NCBI GenBank assembly: GCA_038319955.1
Contig: JBBQDT010000004.1
Location: forward strand, 1-64,000
DNA: 64,000 nucleotides
Direction of reading: 5' to 3'
Origin: AG11 sp038319955
GTDB taxonomy: Bacteria; Gemmatimonadota; Gemmatimonadetes; Gemmatimonadales; Gemmatimonadaceae
In this document: one piece after another, positions 7,687-15,801 of the stretch
Layout: each line of letters opens with the position of its first letter
How positions within the stretch are numbered: the stretch's first letter is position 1
The notes under the pieces: model-generated
The model's database searches: none
Told to the model about the DNA's origin: nothing
Seen by the model: the letters and a program-made list of their open reading frames with translations, nothing else
Program-made: the position numbers and the translations under genes

Positions 7687-8478
7687 ATGGACTCCGATCT
7701 CGTAGTGGCCGAGGTGAGCGACGGCGTGATGACCATCACGCTCAACCGGCCGGACGTACTGAACAGCTTCAACGGCCCGATGGCCGACGCACTGCTCGAC
7801 GCGCTGCGCCACGCGGCTGACAATGACGCCGTGCGCGCAGTGTTGCTTACGGGCGCCGGCCGCGCCTTCTGTGCGGGGCAGGATCTCGCGGCGGTGCTCC
7901 CGGTCGAAGGAAAGCCGATGCCCGACCTCGGCGACGTCGTGCGGCGACAGTACAATCCGATCATTCGCGCGATTCGCCTGCTGGAGAAGCCGATCGTCTG
8001 TGCCGTGAACGGCGTGGCGGCCGGTGCCGGCGCCAACATCGCCTTCGCCTGCGACATCACGGTCGCCGCCGAGGAAGCCACGTTCATCCAGTCCTTTGCG
8101 AAGATCGGCCTCATTCCTGACAGCGGGGGGACGTTCATCCTCCCGCGCCTCATCGGCATGCAGCGCGCGGCCGCACTCACGATGCTCGGGGAGAAGCTCG
8201 ACGCCGCGCGGGCCCGGGAGTGGGGGCTGATCCACGACGTCGTACCGGCGCTCGCGCTGCTGCAGGTGAGCCGTGATCTGGCCAAGCGGCTCGCCGCCAT
8301 GCCCACGCGCGGGCTCGGTCTCACCAAGCGCGCCTTCAATGCCGGTTTCTCCAACGACCTCGAGTCGCATCTCGCGCTGGAGGAAGAACTCCAGCGCGAA
8401 GCCGGCGAAACGGAGGACTACGCCGAGGGTGTCCGCGCCTTCATGGAAAAGCGAAAGCCAGCCTTCAAGGGTCGCTGA
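7687..8478 (+). CDS. paaG: 2-(1,2-epoxy-1,2-dihydrophenyl)acetyl-CoA isomerase PaaG
   Basis: PaaG isomerises the ring epoxide made by PaaABCE to the seven-membered oxepin-CoA. The 263-residue crotonase-fold protein has GAGRAFCAGQDL near residue 56, the oxyanion-hole region NGVAAGAGANIAFACD near 110, and FAKIGLIPDSGGTFILPRLI near 137, where the Asp is the expected catalytic residue of this branch. It is the first gene of the main paa operon, with the next ATG directly after its stop. A weak promoter (TTGAAG, CAGAAC, 19-base gap) ends seven bases before ATG and would give a leaderless message. Crotonase paralogues are hard to separate alone; the gene order makes PaaG very likely. Confidence 0.9.
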   Translation: MDSDLVVAEVSDGVMTITLNRPDVLNSFNGPMADALLDALRHAADNDAVRAVLLTGAGRAFCAGQDLAAVLPVEGKPMPDLGDVVRRQYNPIIRAIRLLEKPIVCAVNGVAAGAGANIAFACDITVAAEEATFIQSFAKIGLIPDSGGTFILPRLIGMQRAAALTMLGEKLDAARAREWGLIHDVVPALALLQVSRDLAKRLAAMPTRGLGLTKRAFNAGFSNDLESHLALEEELQREAGETEDYAEGVRAFMEKRKPAFKGR

Positions 8479-9660
8479 ATGATGGACACGACGATCGTCG
8501 GCGTGGTGGGTGCGGGTGCGATGGGCAGCGGCATCGCCCAGGTCGCGGCGACCGCGGGACATCCCGTCGTCCTCGGCGACGCGAATCCCGCTGCAGTGGG
8601 GAAGGCGTTGGCCGGCATCGCAAAGTCCCTGGCGCGCGAGGTGGAGAAGGGACGGCTCGATCAGAGCGCGGCGGACGCAGTGCGAGGTCGCATTCGCGAT
8701 GCGGGCGATCTCTCGCTCAGCTTCGATGCCTACGCCGATTGCGGGCTCGTCATCGAGGCGGTGCTCGAGGATCTGGCGGTGAAGCGCACGTTGTTCGCAA
8801 GCCTGGAGACGGTCGTCGGCGACGACTGCGTGCTGGCGACGAACACGTCATCGCTCTCCGTTGCCGCCATCGGTGGCGGTTGCCGGAATGCGGGACGCGT
8901 CGTGGGCATCCACTTCTTCAATCCCGCGCCGGTGATGCCGCTCGTCGAGATCGTCCCGGCCATCACGACCTCGCCATCCGTGCTCGCGTCGTCGAAGGCG
9001 CTCGTCGACCGGTGGAAGAAGACCACCGTCATCGCCACCGACACACCCGGCTTCATCGTGAACCGGATCGCGCGGCCGTTCTACAGCGAGAGCCTGCGCC
9101 AGCTGGAAGAGCACGTGGCCGACGCTGCCACGATCGACTGGGCGATGCGCGAGCTCGCCGGCTTTCGCATGGGACCATTCGAGCTGATGGACTTCATCGG
9201 CAACGACGTCAACTATGCGGTCACGGTCAGTGTGTTCGAGGCCTTCTACCAGGATTCCCGCTACCGCCCCGCGCTGACGCAGCGACGGCTGGTGGAGGCA
9301 GGCCTCCTCGGTCGCAAGAGCGGTCGTGGCTACTATGACTACCGCGACGGCGCCGCGAAGCCAGAGCCGACGCGCGACACGACGCTCGGTCAGGCCATCG
9401 TCGATCGCACGATGGCCATGCTCGTGAACTCGGCGGTCGATGCGGTGCACATGCGCATCGCGTCGCCGGTGGACATCGAGACGTCCATGACGAAGGGCGT
9501 CAACTATCCGAAGGGCCTGCTCGCGTGGGGCGACGAGATCGGGCCGGCGGAGATTCTCCAGCGGCTCGATCTGCTCCGCGCCGAATCGGGCGAGGAGCGC
9601 TATCGAGCCAGTCCCCTCCTGCGCCAGCGTGTGCGCGACGGACGCTCGCTGCTCACATGA
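8479..9660 (+). CDS. paaH: 3-hydroxyacyl-CoA dehydrogenase PaaH
   Basis: NAD-dependent dehydrogenase that oxidises 3-hydroxyadipyl-CoA to 3-oxoadipyl-CoA in phenylacetate breakdown. The Rossmann signature GVVGAGAMGSGIAQVAATAG begins near residue 7, HFFNPAPVMPLVEIVPA near 145 marks the catalytic region, and the C-terminal 3HCDH domain follows. A second, partly degenerate C-terminal 3HCDH repeat ends near residue 385. At 393 residues it is shorter than the ~475-residue PaaH of Escherichia coli but has the same plan. ATG follows the paaG stop without a gap, and its stop overlaps the paaI start (ATGA). Confidence 0.9.
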   Translation: MMDTTIVGVVGAGAMGSGIAQVAATAGHPVVLGDANPAAVGKALAGIAKSLAREVEKGRLDQSAADAVRGRIRDAGDLSLSFDAYADCGLVIEAVLEDLAVKRTLFASLETVVGDDCVLATNTSSLSVAAIGGGCRNAGRVVGIHFFNPAPVMPLVEIVPAITTSPSVLASSKALVDRWKKTTVIATDTPGFIVNRIARPFYSESLRQLEEHVADAATIDWAMRELAGFRMGPFELMDFIGNDVNYAVTVSVFEAFYQDSRYRPALTQRRLVEAGLLGRKSGRGYYDYRDGAAKPEPTRDTTLGQAIVDRTMAMLVNSAVDAVHMRIASPVDIETSMTKGVNYPKGLLAWGDEIGPAEILQRLDLLRAESGEERYRASPLLRQRVRDGRSLLT

Positions 9661-10085
9661 CGGACGTCGCCGCGCAGGTCGTCGCCGGCATGCTCGCGCG
9701 TGACGAGTTCAGTCGTTGGCTCGGCATCGAGCTCGTCGAGCTCGCCGATGGTCGATGCGTGCTCCGGATGCGCGTTCGCGGGGACATGGTGAATGGCTTC
9801 GGTGTAGCACATGGTGGCATCGCGTTCTCGCTTGCCGACAGCGCGATGGCATTCGCCTGCAACGACGGTGCGAACGTCACCGTTGCCGTGGACAATGCGA
9901 TCTCCTATCCGGCGGCGATCCGCGTGGACGATGAGCTCGTCGCGACGGCGGAGCGGCAGAGCGGCTCGCGGAAACTGGCTTATTACAGCGTGACCGTCCG
10001 TCGGCGGGACGACGAGATCGTCGCACTCTTTCGCGGCACGGTGTACCGGACCGCGCAACAGCACCCAACAGAGCAGACATCATGA
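9657..10085 (+). CDS. paaI: hydroxyphenylacetyl-CoA thioesterase PaaI
   Basis: Hotdog-fold thioesterase that releases CoA from dead-end or toxic phenylacetyl-CoA derivatives during ring cleavage. The 142-residue product contains the family motif GVAHGGIAFSLADSAMAFA around residues 48-66, with the conserved HGG and the active-site Asp in LAD, then NAISYPAAIRVDDELVATAE. ATG at 9657 overlaps the paaH stop by four bases and gives the usual family length. Its own TGA overlaps the paaJ ATG. It is the third gene of the operon. Confidence 0.92.
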   Translation: MTDVAAQVVAGMLARDEFSRWLGIELVELADGRCVLRMRVRGDMVNGFGVAHGGIAFSLADSAMAFACNDGANVTVAVDNAISYPAAIRVDDELVATAERQSGSRKLAYYSVTVRRRDDEIVALFRGTVYRTAQQHPTEQTS

Positions 10086-11293
10086 CTGAGGCATACATCG
10101 TCGATGGCGTTCGCACGGCCATCGGCAACATTGGTGGCCAGTTGAGCGAGATGCGCGCGGACGACATGGCGGCGCACGTCATCGCGCGGCTGGTCGCCCG
10201 CAACCCCTCGCTCGATCCGTCGCGTATCACCGACGTCATCCTTGGCTGCGCCAACCAGGCCGGCGAGGACAATCGAGACGTCGCCCGTATGGCGGGGTTG
10301 CTCGCTGGATTGCCCGTGAGCGTTCCGGGTGAGACGGTGAACCGCCTGTGCGCATCCGGCATGAGCGCCGTCGTCCACGCATCCCGCGCCATCAAGCTTG
10401 GCGAGGGCGACTACTTTGTCGCGGGCGGTGTGGAGAACATGACGCGCGCGCCGTACGTCATGAGCAAGTCGAGCAAGCCGTACGGGCGCGACATCGAGCT
10501 GTTCGACACGAGCCTCGGCTGGCGCTTCGTGAACCCGAAGATGCGCGAAACGTACGGCACGGACTCGATGGGACAGACCGCGGAGAATGTGGCCGAGAGG
10601 TACGGCATCGGTCGTGAGGATCAGGACGTGTTCGCGCTGCGGTCGCAGCAGAAGGCCGCGGCGGCGCGGGCGGCGGGGCGATTCGCACTGGAGATCGAGC
10701 CCATCGACATCGCGCAGAGGAAGGGCCCAGCCAAAGTGGTTGAGGTAGATGAATTCATTCGCCCCGATACCACCATCGAGATCCTCACGAAGCTCAGGCC
10801 CGCCTTCCGCACAGACGGGAAGGGATCCGTCACGGCGGGCAACTCGTCGGGGCTGAACGACGGCGCCGCGGCGCTGCTCATCGCATCGGAGAAAGGCGTG
10901 GCCCAGTTGGGCGGTCAGGCGATGGCGCGCATCGTGTCGTCGGCGGTGGCCGGCGTGGAGCCTCGCCTCATGGGCATGGGCCCGATTCCGGCAACGCGGC
11001 GCGCGCTCGAGATGGCGGGCATCTCGCTCGACGACATTGACGTGATCGAGCTCAACGAAGCGTTCGCCGCGCAATCGCTCGGCGTGCTCCGCGAGCTTGG
11101 CATTGCCGATGACGACCCACGCGTCAACCCCAACGGTGGCGCGATCGCGATCGGGCATCCGCTCGGCATGAGTGGAGCGCGGCTGCTCCTCACGGCAGCG
11201 CACGAGTTGCGACGCACGGACAAGCGGTACGCGCTGGCGACGATGTGCATCGGCGTCGGACAGGGCATGGCCACGGTGATCGAGCGTGTCTAA
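10082..11293 (+). CDS. paaJ: 3-oxoadipyl-CoA/3-oxo-5,6-dehydrosuberyl-CoA thiolase PaaJ
   Basis: Thiolase that performs the two CoA-dependent cleavages of the pathway, yielding acetyl-CoA and finally succinyl-CoA. The 403-residue protein has the acyl-accepting Cys in NRLCASGMSAVVHASRAIKL near residue 90, NPNGGAIAIGHPLGMSGAR near 350 and the second catalytic Cys in MCIGVGQGMA near the C-terminus. All three thiolase signatures are intact. It starts inside the paaI stop and is followed after six bases by paaY. A general acetyl-CoA acetyltransferase would look similar; the operon argues for PaaJ. Confidence 0.92.
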   Translation: MTEAYIVDGVRTAIGNIGGQLSEMRADDMAAHVIARLVARNPSLDPSRITDVILGCANQAGEDNRDVARMAGLLAGLPVSVPGETVNRLCASGMSAVVHASRAIKLGEGDYFVAGGVENMTRAPYVMSKSSKPYGRDIELFDTSLGWRFVNPKMRETYGTDSMGQTAENVAERYGIGREDQDVFALRSQQKAAAARAAGRFALEIEPIDIAQRKGPAKVVEVDEFIRPDTTIEILTKLRPAFRTDGKGSVTAGNSSGLNDGAAALLIASEKGVAQLGGQAMARIVSSAVAGVEPRLMGMGPIPATRRALEMAGISLDDIDVIELNEAFAAQSLGVLRELGIADDDPRVNPNGGAIAIGHPLGMSGARLLLTAAHELRRTDKRYALATMCIGVGQGMATVIERV

Positions 11294-11299
11294 TTCCTG

Positions 11300-11899
11300 A
11301 TGCCAAGCATCTTTGAATTCGACGGATTCATTCCGGTGGTCCACGACAGTGCATTCGTGCATCCGAACGCGACCGTCACCGGCAACGTCATCATCGGGCG
11401 AGACGTGTATGTCGGTCCTGGCGCGGCCGTACGCGGCGATTGGGGTGGCGTCGTCATCGAGGACGGCTGCAACGTGCAGGAGAACTGCACCATCCACATG
11501 TTCCCGGGTGTCACTGTGGTGCTGGAGCGCGGCTCGCACATCGGACACGGGGCGATCGTCCATGGGGCGCGCATCGGAGCGAATGCATTGATCGGGATGA
11601 ACGCCGTCATCATGGACAACGCCAGCGTGGGAGCAGGATGCATCGTCGGGGCGCTCTGCTTCGTGCCGGCCCAGATGCAGATTCCGGAGCGAAAGGTGGT
11701 CGTCGGCAATCCGGCGAAGATCGTGAAGGATGTGAGTGACGAGATGCTGGCGTGGAAGACGGAGGGCACGGCGCTGTATCAGGCGCTCCCCTCACGACTG
11801 CACGCGACATTGAGGGCTGTCGAGCCACTGCGCGACGTCCCCGCGGGACGCGATGCGCAGGTGATGTCCTACCAAACCTGGCGAGAGACACGATCGTGA
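11300..11899 (+). CDS. paaY: PaaY-like gamma-class carbonic anhydrase family protein
   Basis: Left-handed beta-helix protein of the gamma-carbonic-anhydrase family. In other bacteria PaaY is a thioesterase that supports phenylacetate catabolism by clearing a toxic intermediate. The 199 residues show hexapeptide repeats (VTGNVIIGRDVYVGPGAAVR and on) and the three trimer-interface zinc ligands in CTIHMF, SHIGHGA and IVHGARIGANALIG. The C-terminal helix (ALYQALPSRLHATLRAV) is typical of PaaY. Its stop overlaps the paaZ start (TGATG). Confidence 0.9.
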   Translation: MPSIFEFDGFIPVVHDSAFVHPNATVTGNVIIGRDVYVGPGAAVRGDWGGVVIEDGCNVQENCTIHMFPGVTVVLERGSHIGHGAIVHGARIGANALIGMNAVIMDNASVGAGCIVGALCFVPAQMQIPERKVVVGNPAKIVKDVSDEMLAWKTEGTALYQALPSRLHATLRAVEPLRDVPAGRDAQVMSYQTWRETRS

Positions 11900-14064
11900 T
11901 GCGACTCAGGAACTACGCACTCGGCGAATGGATCGAGGGAACGGGCTCGGGCACGTCGCTGTACAATGCCGTCACGGGTACCGAGGTGGCCGTTGCCTCG
12001 AGTGACGGTCTCGATTTCAAGGCGATGTTGCACTACGGCCGCACCGTGGGTGGACCGACGCTCCGCGCGATGACCTTTCATCAGCGCGCGAGAGTCCTCA
12101 AGGCGCTCGCCCAGTACCTCACGGTGAGGAAGGAAGAGGCGTACGTGGTGTCCGCATGGACCGGCGCGACCCGCGGCGACTCGTGGATCGACATCGACGG
12201 CGGCATCGGAACGCTGTTCGCCTACGCGAGTCGTGGGCGACGTGAGTTTCCCGACGAGACGTATTACGTGGATGGCGGCCCCGAAGCGCTGAGCAAGGGT
12301 GGCACCTTCATCGGACGACACATCTGCGTCCCGATGGAAGGCGTCGCCGTGCAGATCAACGCATTCAACTTCCCCGTGTGGGGGATGCTGGAGAAGTTCG
12401 CGACGTCGTTTCTCGCCGGCGTGCCGAGCATCGTGAAGCCGGCCACCGTGACCAGCTTTCTCACGGAGTTCGTGGCGCAGATGATGGTCGACTCCGGGCT
12501 GCTTCCTGCGGGGACGTTCCAGCTGATCTGCGGCAGCGCGGGCGACCTCCTCGATCATCTCGACTGCCAGGATTCCGTGGCGTTCACCGGTTCCGCGTCG
12601 ACGGGGTTGATGCTGAAGGGTGGGAGGGCGGTGATGGAGAACAGCGTCCGCTTCAACCAGGAGGCGGACTCGCTCAACTACTCGATGCTCGGCCCCGACG
12701 CCGTGCCGGGCAGCGACGAGTTCGACCTGTTCGTGAAGGAGGTCGCGCGTGAGATGACGGTGAAGGCGGGCCAGAAGTGCACGGCGATCCGCCGGACGTT
12801 CGTGCACGAGAGCATGGTGGAGGATGTCACGGCCGCGCTCAGGAAGCGACTGGCTGGCGTCAAGGTTGGCGATCCGTCGATCGACGCTGTGCGCATGGGG
12901 CCACTCGCGGGGAAGGGACAGGTCCGCGAGGTGGAGAAGAGTGTCGAGAGGCTTCGCGCCGGGACGGAGCTGGTGTTCGGCGGGCCCGGCACGCTCGACG
13001 TCATCGGCGCCGATGCGGAGAAGGGCGCGTTCTATCCGACGATGCTGCTCTACAACGGCCAGCCGTTCACGAGCACGCAGGCGCACGACGTCGAGGCGTT
13101 CGGGCCGGTGAACACCATCATGCCGTATGGCTCGGTGGACGAAGCCATCGAGCTCGCGAAGCTGGGGAAGGGAAGTCTTGTCGGCTCACTGTTCACGGCG
13201 AAGGACGACATCGCGCGGAAGGTCGCGCTGGGGACGGCCGCGTATCATGGCCGCCTGATGCTCGTGAACCGTCATAGCGCGAAGGAGTCGACCGGCCACG
13301 GCTCACCGATGCCGCACCTGGTGCACGGCGGGCCCGGACGCGCCGGCGGTGGCGAGGAGATGGGCGGCGTGCGCGGCGTGCTGCATTACATGCAGCGCAC
13401 GGCGCTCCAGGGCTCACCGCAGACGCTGGCGGCGGTGACCCGCGAGTGGAGCAAGGGCGCCAGCGAGCTGCGCGATCGCATTCATCCCTTTCGCAAGTAT
13501 TTCGAGGAACTCGTGATCGGCGAGACGCACATCACCCATCGCCGCACGGTGACCGAGAGCGACGTCGTGAACTTCGCCGGCATTTCGGGAGACTTCTTCT
13601 ACGCGCACATGGACGACATCGCCGCGCGCGAATCGCTGTTCGAGAAGCGCGTGGCCCACGGCTACTTCGTGCTGTCGGCGGCGGCGGGATTGTTCGTCGA
13701 CCCCGCACCCGGTCCGGTGCTGGCGAACTACGGCCTCGAGGGGCTGCGATTCGTGAAGCCTGTCTACATCGGCGACACGATCCAGGCGCGCCTGACGTGC
13801 AAGCAGCGGACGATGAAGGAGGATCGCGAAGGACAGATTCCGCAGGGGGTGGTGCACTGGGACGTCGAGGTGACGAACCAGGATGATGAGCCGGTGGCGG
13901 TCTACACGATTCTCACACTGGTGAAGCGGTTGTCGGCGGTCGGTGCCGAAGCATCGGCACTCCAGGTTGAGTCGGCGATGAAGTCAGAGGCGCCCGATGC
14001 GGTGCGTGCGCCGGAAGTGATGGAGAAGACACAGCCGGGCGATGCGCCTGCGCGTGTTTCATGA
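11899..14064 (+). CDS. paaZ: bifunctional oxepin-CoA hydrolase/semialdehyde dehydrogenase PaaZ
   Basis: Two-domain enzyme that opens the oxepin ring and oxidises the resulting aldehyde. Residues 1 to about 515 are an aldehyde dehydrogenase with the catalytic Cys in KAGQKCTAIRR (residue 294) and the general-base Glu in FNQEADSLN (residue 255). Residues about 540-690 are an R-specific MaoC-type hydratase with FAGISGDFFYAHMDD and RVAHGYFVLSAAAGLF. The 721-residue length is slightly above the usual ~680 because of a loose C-terminal tail. ATG at 11899 overlaps the paaY stop; the in-frame extension upstream lies within paaY and is ignored. It is the last gene of the operon; no terminator is visible after it. 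Confidence 0.95.
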   Translation: MRLRNYALGEWIEGTGSGTSLYNAVTGTEVAVASSDGLDFKAMLHYGRTVGGPTLRAMTFHQRARVLKALAQYLTVRKEEAYVVSAWTGATRGDSWIDIDGGIGTLFAYASRGRREFPDETYYVDGGPEALSKGGTFIGRHICVPMEGVAVQINAFNFPVWGMLEKFATSFLAGVPSIVKPATVTSFLTEFVAQMMVDSGLLPAGTFQLICGSAGDLLDHLDCQDSVAFTGSASTGLMLKGGRAVMENSVRFNQEADSLNYSMLGPDAVPGSDEFDLFVKEVAREMTVKAGQKCTAIRRTFVHESMVEDVTAALRKRLAGVKVGDPSIDAVRMGPLAGKGQVREVEKSVERLRAGTELVFGGPGTLDVIGADAEKGAFYPTMLLYNGQPFTSTQAHDVEAFGPVNTIMPYGSVDEAIELAKLGKGSLVGSLFTAKDDIARKVALGTAAYHGRLMLVNRHSAKESTGHGSPMPHLVHGGPGRAGGGEEMGGVRGVLHYMQRTALQGSPQTLAAVTREWSKGASELRDRIHPFRKYFEELVIGETHITHRRTVTESDVVNFAGISGDFFYAHMDDIAARESLFEKRVAHGYFVLSAAAGLFVDPAPGPVLANYGLEGLRFVKPVYIGDTIQARLTCKQRTMKEDREGQIPQGVVHWDVEVTNQDDEPVAVYTILTLVKRLSAVGAEASALQVESAMKSEAPDAVRAPEVMEKTQPGDAPARVS

Positions 14065-14081
14065 CTGCTGACATCAGCCCC

Positions 14082-14110
14082 TTGACGAGCGATCCCCATC
14101 AACCCAGAAT
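14082..14110 (+). promoter_or_regulatory. promoter of the phhA leader transcript
   Basis: TTGACG (14082-14087), a 17-base spacer and CAGAAT (14105-14110). The expected start site coincides with the ATG of the leader ORF at 14117, so the transcript would be leaderless. It lies just past the end of paaZ and gives phhA independent control. Confidence 0.65.
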
Positions 14111-14116
14111 GCGTCC

Positions 14117-14191
14117 ATGACTTCCCGCGCCTACCGCTATTACAGCTATCCGACCCTCACGGGCCGGCGGCGGGAGCGTAGGCGCGGGTAA
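14117..14191 (+). CDS. Tyr-rich leader peptide of phhA (24 residues)
   Basis: A short frame, ATG 14117 to TAA 14189-14191, encodes 24 residues beginning MTSRAYRYYSYPTLTG and ending in an Arg-rich tail. Four of residues 6-11 are Tyr (TAC 14132, TAT 14138, TAC 14141, TAT 14147). A run of codons for the product of the downstream enzyme is the hallmark of ribosome-mediated attenuation. An intrinsic terminator begins 31 bases after the stop, and the region just past the Tyr codons (CACGGGCC, 14158-14165) is exactly complementary to the terminator's 5' arm (14223-14230), giving a ready antiterminator. The peptide itself is probably only a sensor. I know of no annotation of this element, but could not search. 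Confidence 0.72.
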   Translation: MTSRAYRYYSYPTLTGRRRERRRG

Positions 14192-14222
14192 CTCCGCAGT
14201 CACCACCTCTCGATCGTCCCGC

Positions 14223-14252
14223 GGCCCGTGTGAATCTCACACGGGCCTTTTT
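14223..14252 (+). terminator. intrinsic terminator (attenuator) upstream of phhA
   Basis: An 11-bp perfect stem (GGCCCGTGTGA 14223-14233 with 14237-14247), a three-base loop and TTTTT at 14248-14252. It lies between the Tyr-rich leader ORF and phhA, not at the end of a long gene, which marks it as a conditional terminator. Its 5' arm can pair instead with 14158-14165. The CGCGGG at 14183-14188 can also pair with 14218-14223, overlapping the stem base. Confidence 0.85.
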
Positions 14253-14275
14253 GTCGTCCCGAGCAGCCCTCATCT

Positions 14276-14304
14276 GTCGTCCCGAGCGCAGCGAGGGACC
14301 TGCT
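14276..14304 (+). repeat. dispersed REP-like repeat upstream of phhA
   Basis: Full copy of the short repeat (GTCGTCCCGAGCGCAGCGAG followed by GGACCTGCT), preceded by a half copy at 14253-14266. It sits between the attenuator and the phhA ribosome-binding site. The same core recurs at 5413, 21445, 34897 and 51156. Confidence 0.7.
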
Positions 14305-14330
14305 CGCCGTCCACCCCCAGGAGATGCCCG

Positions 14331-15089
14331 ATGCAAGACTCCCTCTGTGCGCACCTGCATACGCCCGCCCCCGCGACCTTCATCACGCAGGACTGGTCCG
14401 CCTACACCGACGAGAATCACCTCGCGTGGTCGATGCTTTACGATCGCCGCATGGACACGCTGCGCGACACCGGCAGTTCCGTCTTCCTCGAAGGCGCTGC
14501 GACCATCGGCATCACGCGCGACACCGTGCCCGATCTCAGCGAGGTGAATGCACGCCTCGCCGACCGCACCGGATGGGCCGCCGTGCCCGTGTCGGGCTTC
14601 CTGCCCGCGAAGGAGTTCTTCGGATGCCTCGCCCAACGGCGCTTTCCCACCACGGTGTCCGTGCGCCCCATGGCGCAGCTCGACTATCTCCCGGAGCCGG
14701 ACATCTTTCACGACGTCTTCGGCCACGTGCCGCTGCATGCGCATCCGGTGTTCGCGGACTTCCTCCAGCGGTTCGGCCAGGCGGCAACGCGCGCGGTCAC
14801 CGAGGAGCAGGTCGAGGCGATGGCGCGCCTGTTCTGGTTTACCGTGGAATTCGGGCTCGTGCACGAGAGCGGCCGCGTGAAGGTCTATGGCTCCGGCCTC
14901 ATCTCATCCCATGGCGACGCAGCCAATGCGCTCGGCGACACCTGCGATCGACGGCCGTTCTCACTCGATGCCGTGCTGGCGCAGCCCTTCGAGATCGATC
15001 GGCTCCAGGATGTTCTCTTCGTCGTGGACGACTACCGGCAGCTGTTCGAAGCGGTAGAAGAAGCAGGCTCCCGCATGCGGCTGGGCTGA
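14331..15089 (+). CDS. phhA: phenylalanine 4-hydroxylase
   Basis: Tetrahydropterin-dependent non-heme iron monooxygenase that converts phenylalanine to tyrosine in the cytoplasm. The 252 residues match the short bacterial form, which lacks the regulatory ACT domain. Iron ligands are visible: HDVFGH (His127, His132) and Glu173 in TVEFGLVHE. Further family motifs are QDWSAYTDENHLAWSMLYDR near residue 20, GFLPAKEFFGCLAQRRFP and KVYGSGLISSHGD. An AGGAG ribosome-binding sequence lies seven bases before ATG. Transcription must read through the attenuator at 14223-14252, so expression probably rises when charged tRNA-Tyr is scarce. No pterin dehydratase gene (phhB) is adjacent. Confidence 0.95.
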   Translation: MQDSLCAHLHTPAPATFITQDWSAYTDENHLAWSMLYDRRMDTLRDTGSSVFLEGAATIGITRDTVPDLSEVNARLADRTGWAAVPVSGFLPAKEFFGCLAQRRFPTTVSVRPMAQLDYLPEPDIFHDVFGHVPLHAHPVFADFLQRFGQAATRAVTEEQVEAMARLFWFTVEFGLVHESGRVKVYGSGLISSHGDAANALGDTCDRRPFSLDAVLAQPFEIDRLQDVLFVVDDYRQLFEAVEEAGSRMRLG

Positions 15090-15173
15090 AAAGCGCGGGC
15101 GACGGGAACACTTCGGCCGCTGGGGGGACTACCATTTCTCACCATACTTCTCACGTCACCAACTGGAGGCTCT

Positions 15174-15779
15174 GTGCTGTCTCGCCTGTTCGCTGCCGCC
15201 CTGCTCGTACCGACGCTCGCTGCCCCCATCGCGACCCGCCCCGCCCCGAAAGCGGCCGCCGTCTGGAACATCGACAAGGGCCATTCCAGCGTGAACTTCC
15301 AGATCCGCCATTTCGTGAGCAAGGTTCGCGGTTCGTTTGCCGACTTCAAGGGCACCATCACCGCGGATCCCGACTCCTGGGAGCATGCACAGATCGACGT
15401 CGTGATCAACACGCCGAGCATCACGACCAGTAATGAGCGCCGCGACGCGGACCTCCGGTCGCCAAATTTCTTCAGCGTCGATACGTTCCCGACGATCACC
15501 TTCAAGAGCACCAGGATCGAACGCAAGGGCGACGACGCGAAGATCTACGGCACCCTCACGATGCGCGGCATCTCGAAAGACGTCGTGCTCACCGGCACCT
15601 TCAACGGCATCCAGAAGTCCTCGCAGGGCGGCGATCGCGTCGGCTTCGATGCGTCGACGACGATCAATCGTCTCGACTATGGCGTGAAGTGGAACCGCGC
15701 CGCGGAAGGCGGCGGCGTCATGCTCGGTGATGACGTGAAGATCGAGATCAACGTCGAAGCCGTCCGCGCCAAGAGCTGA
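15174..15779 (+). CDS. YceI family secreted protein
   Basis: YceI-like lipid-binding protein: a lipocalin-like beta-barrel that binds isoprenoid chains in related proteins, exported to the periplasm. The 201-residue product has a short signal peptide (LSRLFAAALLVPTLAAP), then the family opening WNIDKGHSSVNFQIRHF, FADFKGTITADPDSWEHAQI, TFKSTRIERKGDDAKIYGTL and VGFDASTTINRLDYGVKWN. GTG at 15174 is used because GGAGG lies five bases before it and the signal peptide follows. It stands alone between phhA and a lipoprotein gene. Confidence 0.9.
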   Translation: MLSRLFAAALLVPTLAAPIATRPAPKAAAVWNIDKGHSSVNFQIRHFVSKVRGSFADFKGTITADPDSWEHAQIDVVINTPSITTSNERRDADLRSPNFFSVDTFPTITFKSTRIERKGDDAKIYGTLTMRGISKDVVLTGTFNGIQKSSQGGDRVGFDASTTINRLDYGVKWNRAAEGGGVMLGDDVKIEINVEAVRAKS

Positions 15780-15801
15780 CCACCTCCCACGACCATAGCC
15801 A

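Noticed and set aside
7603..8562. N-terminal extension of the E1 gene to about 1030 codons
   Set aside because: The extra part is antisense to paaG and has no similarity; homology begins at 7602.
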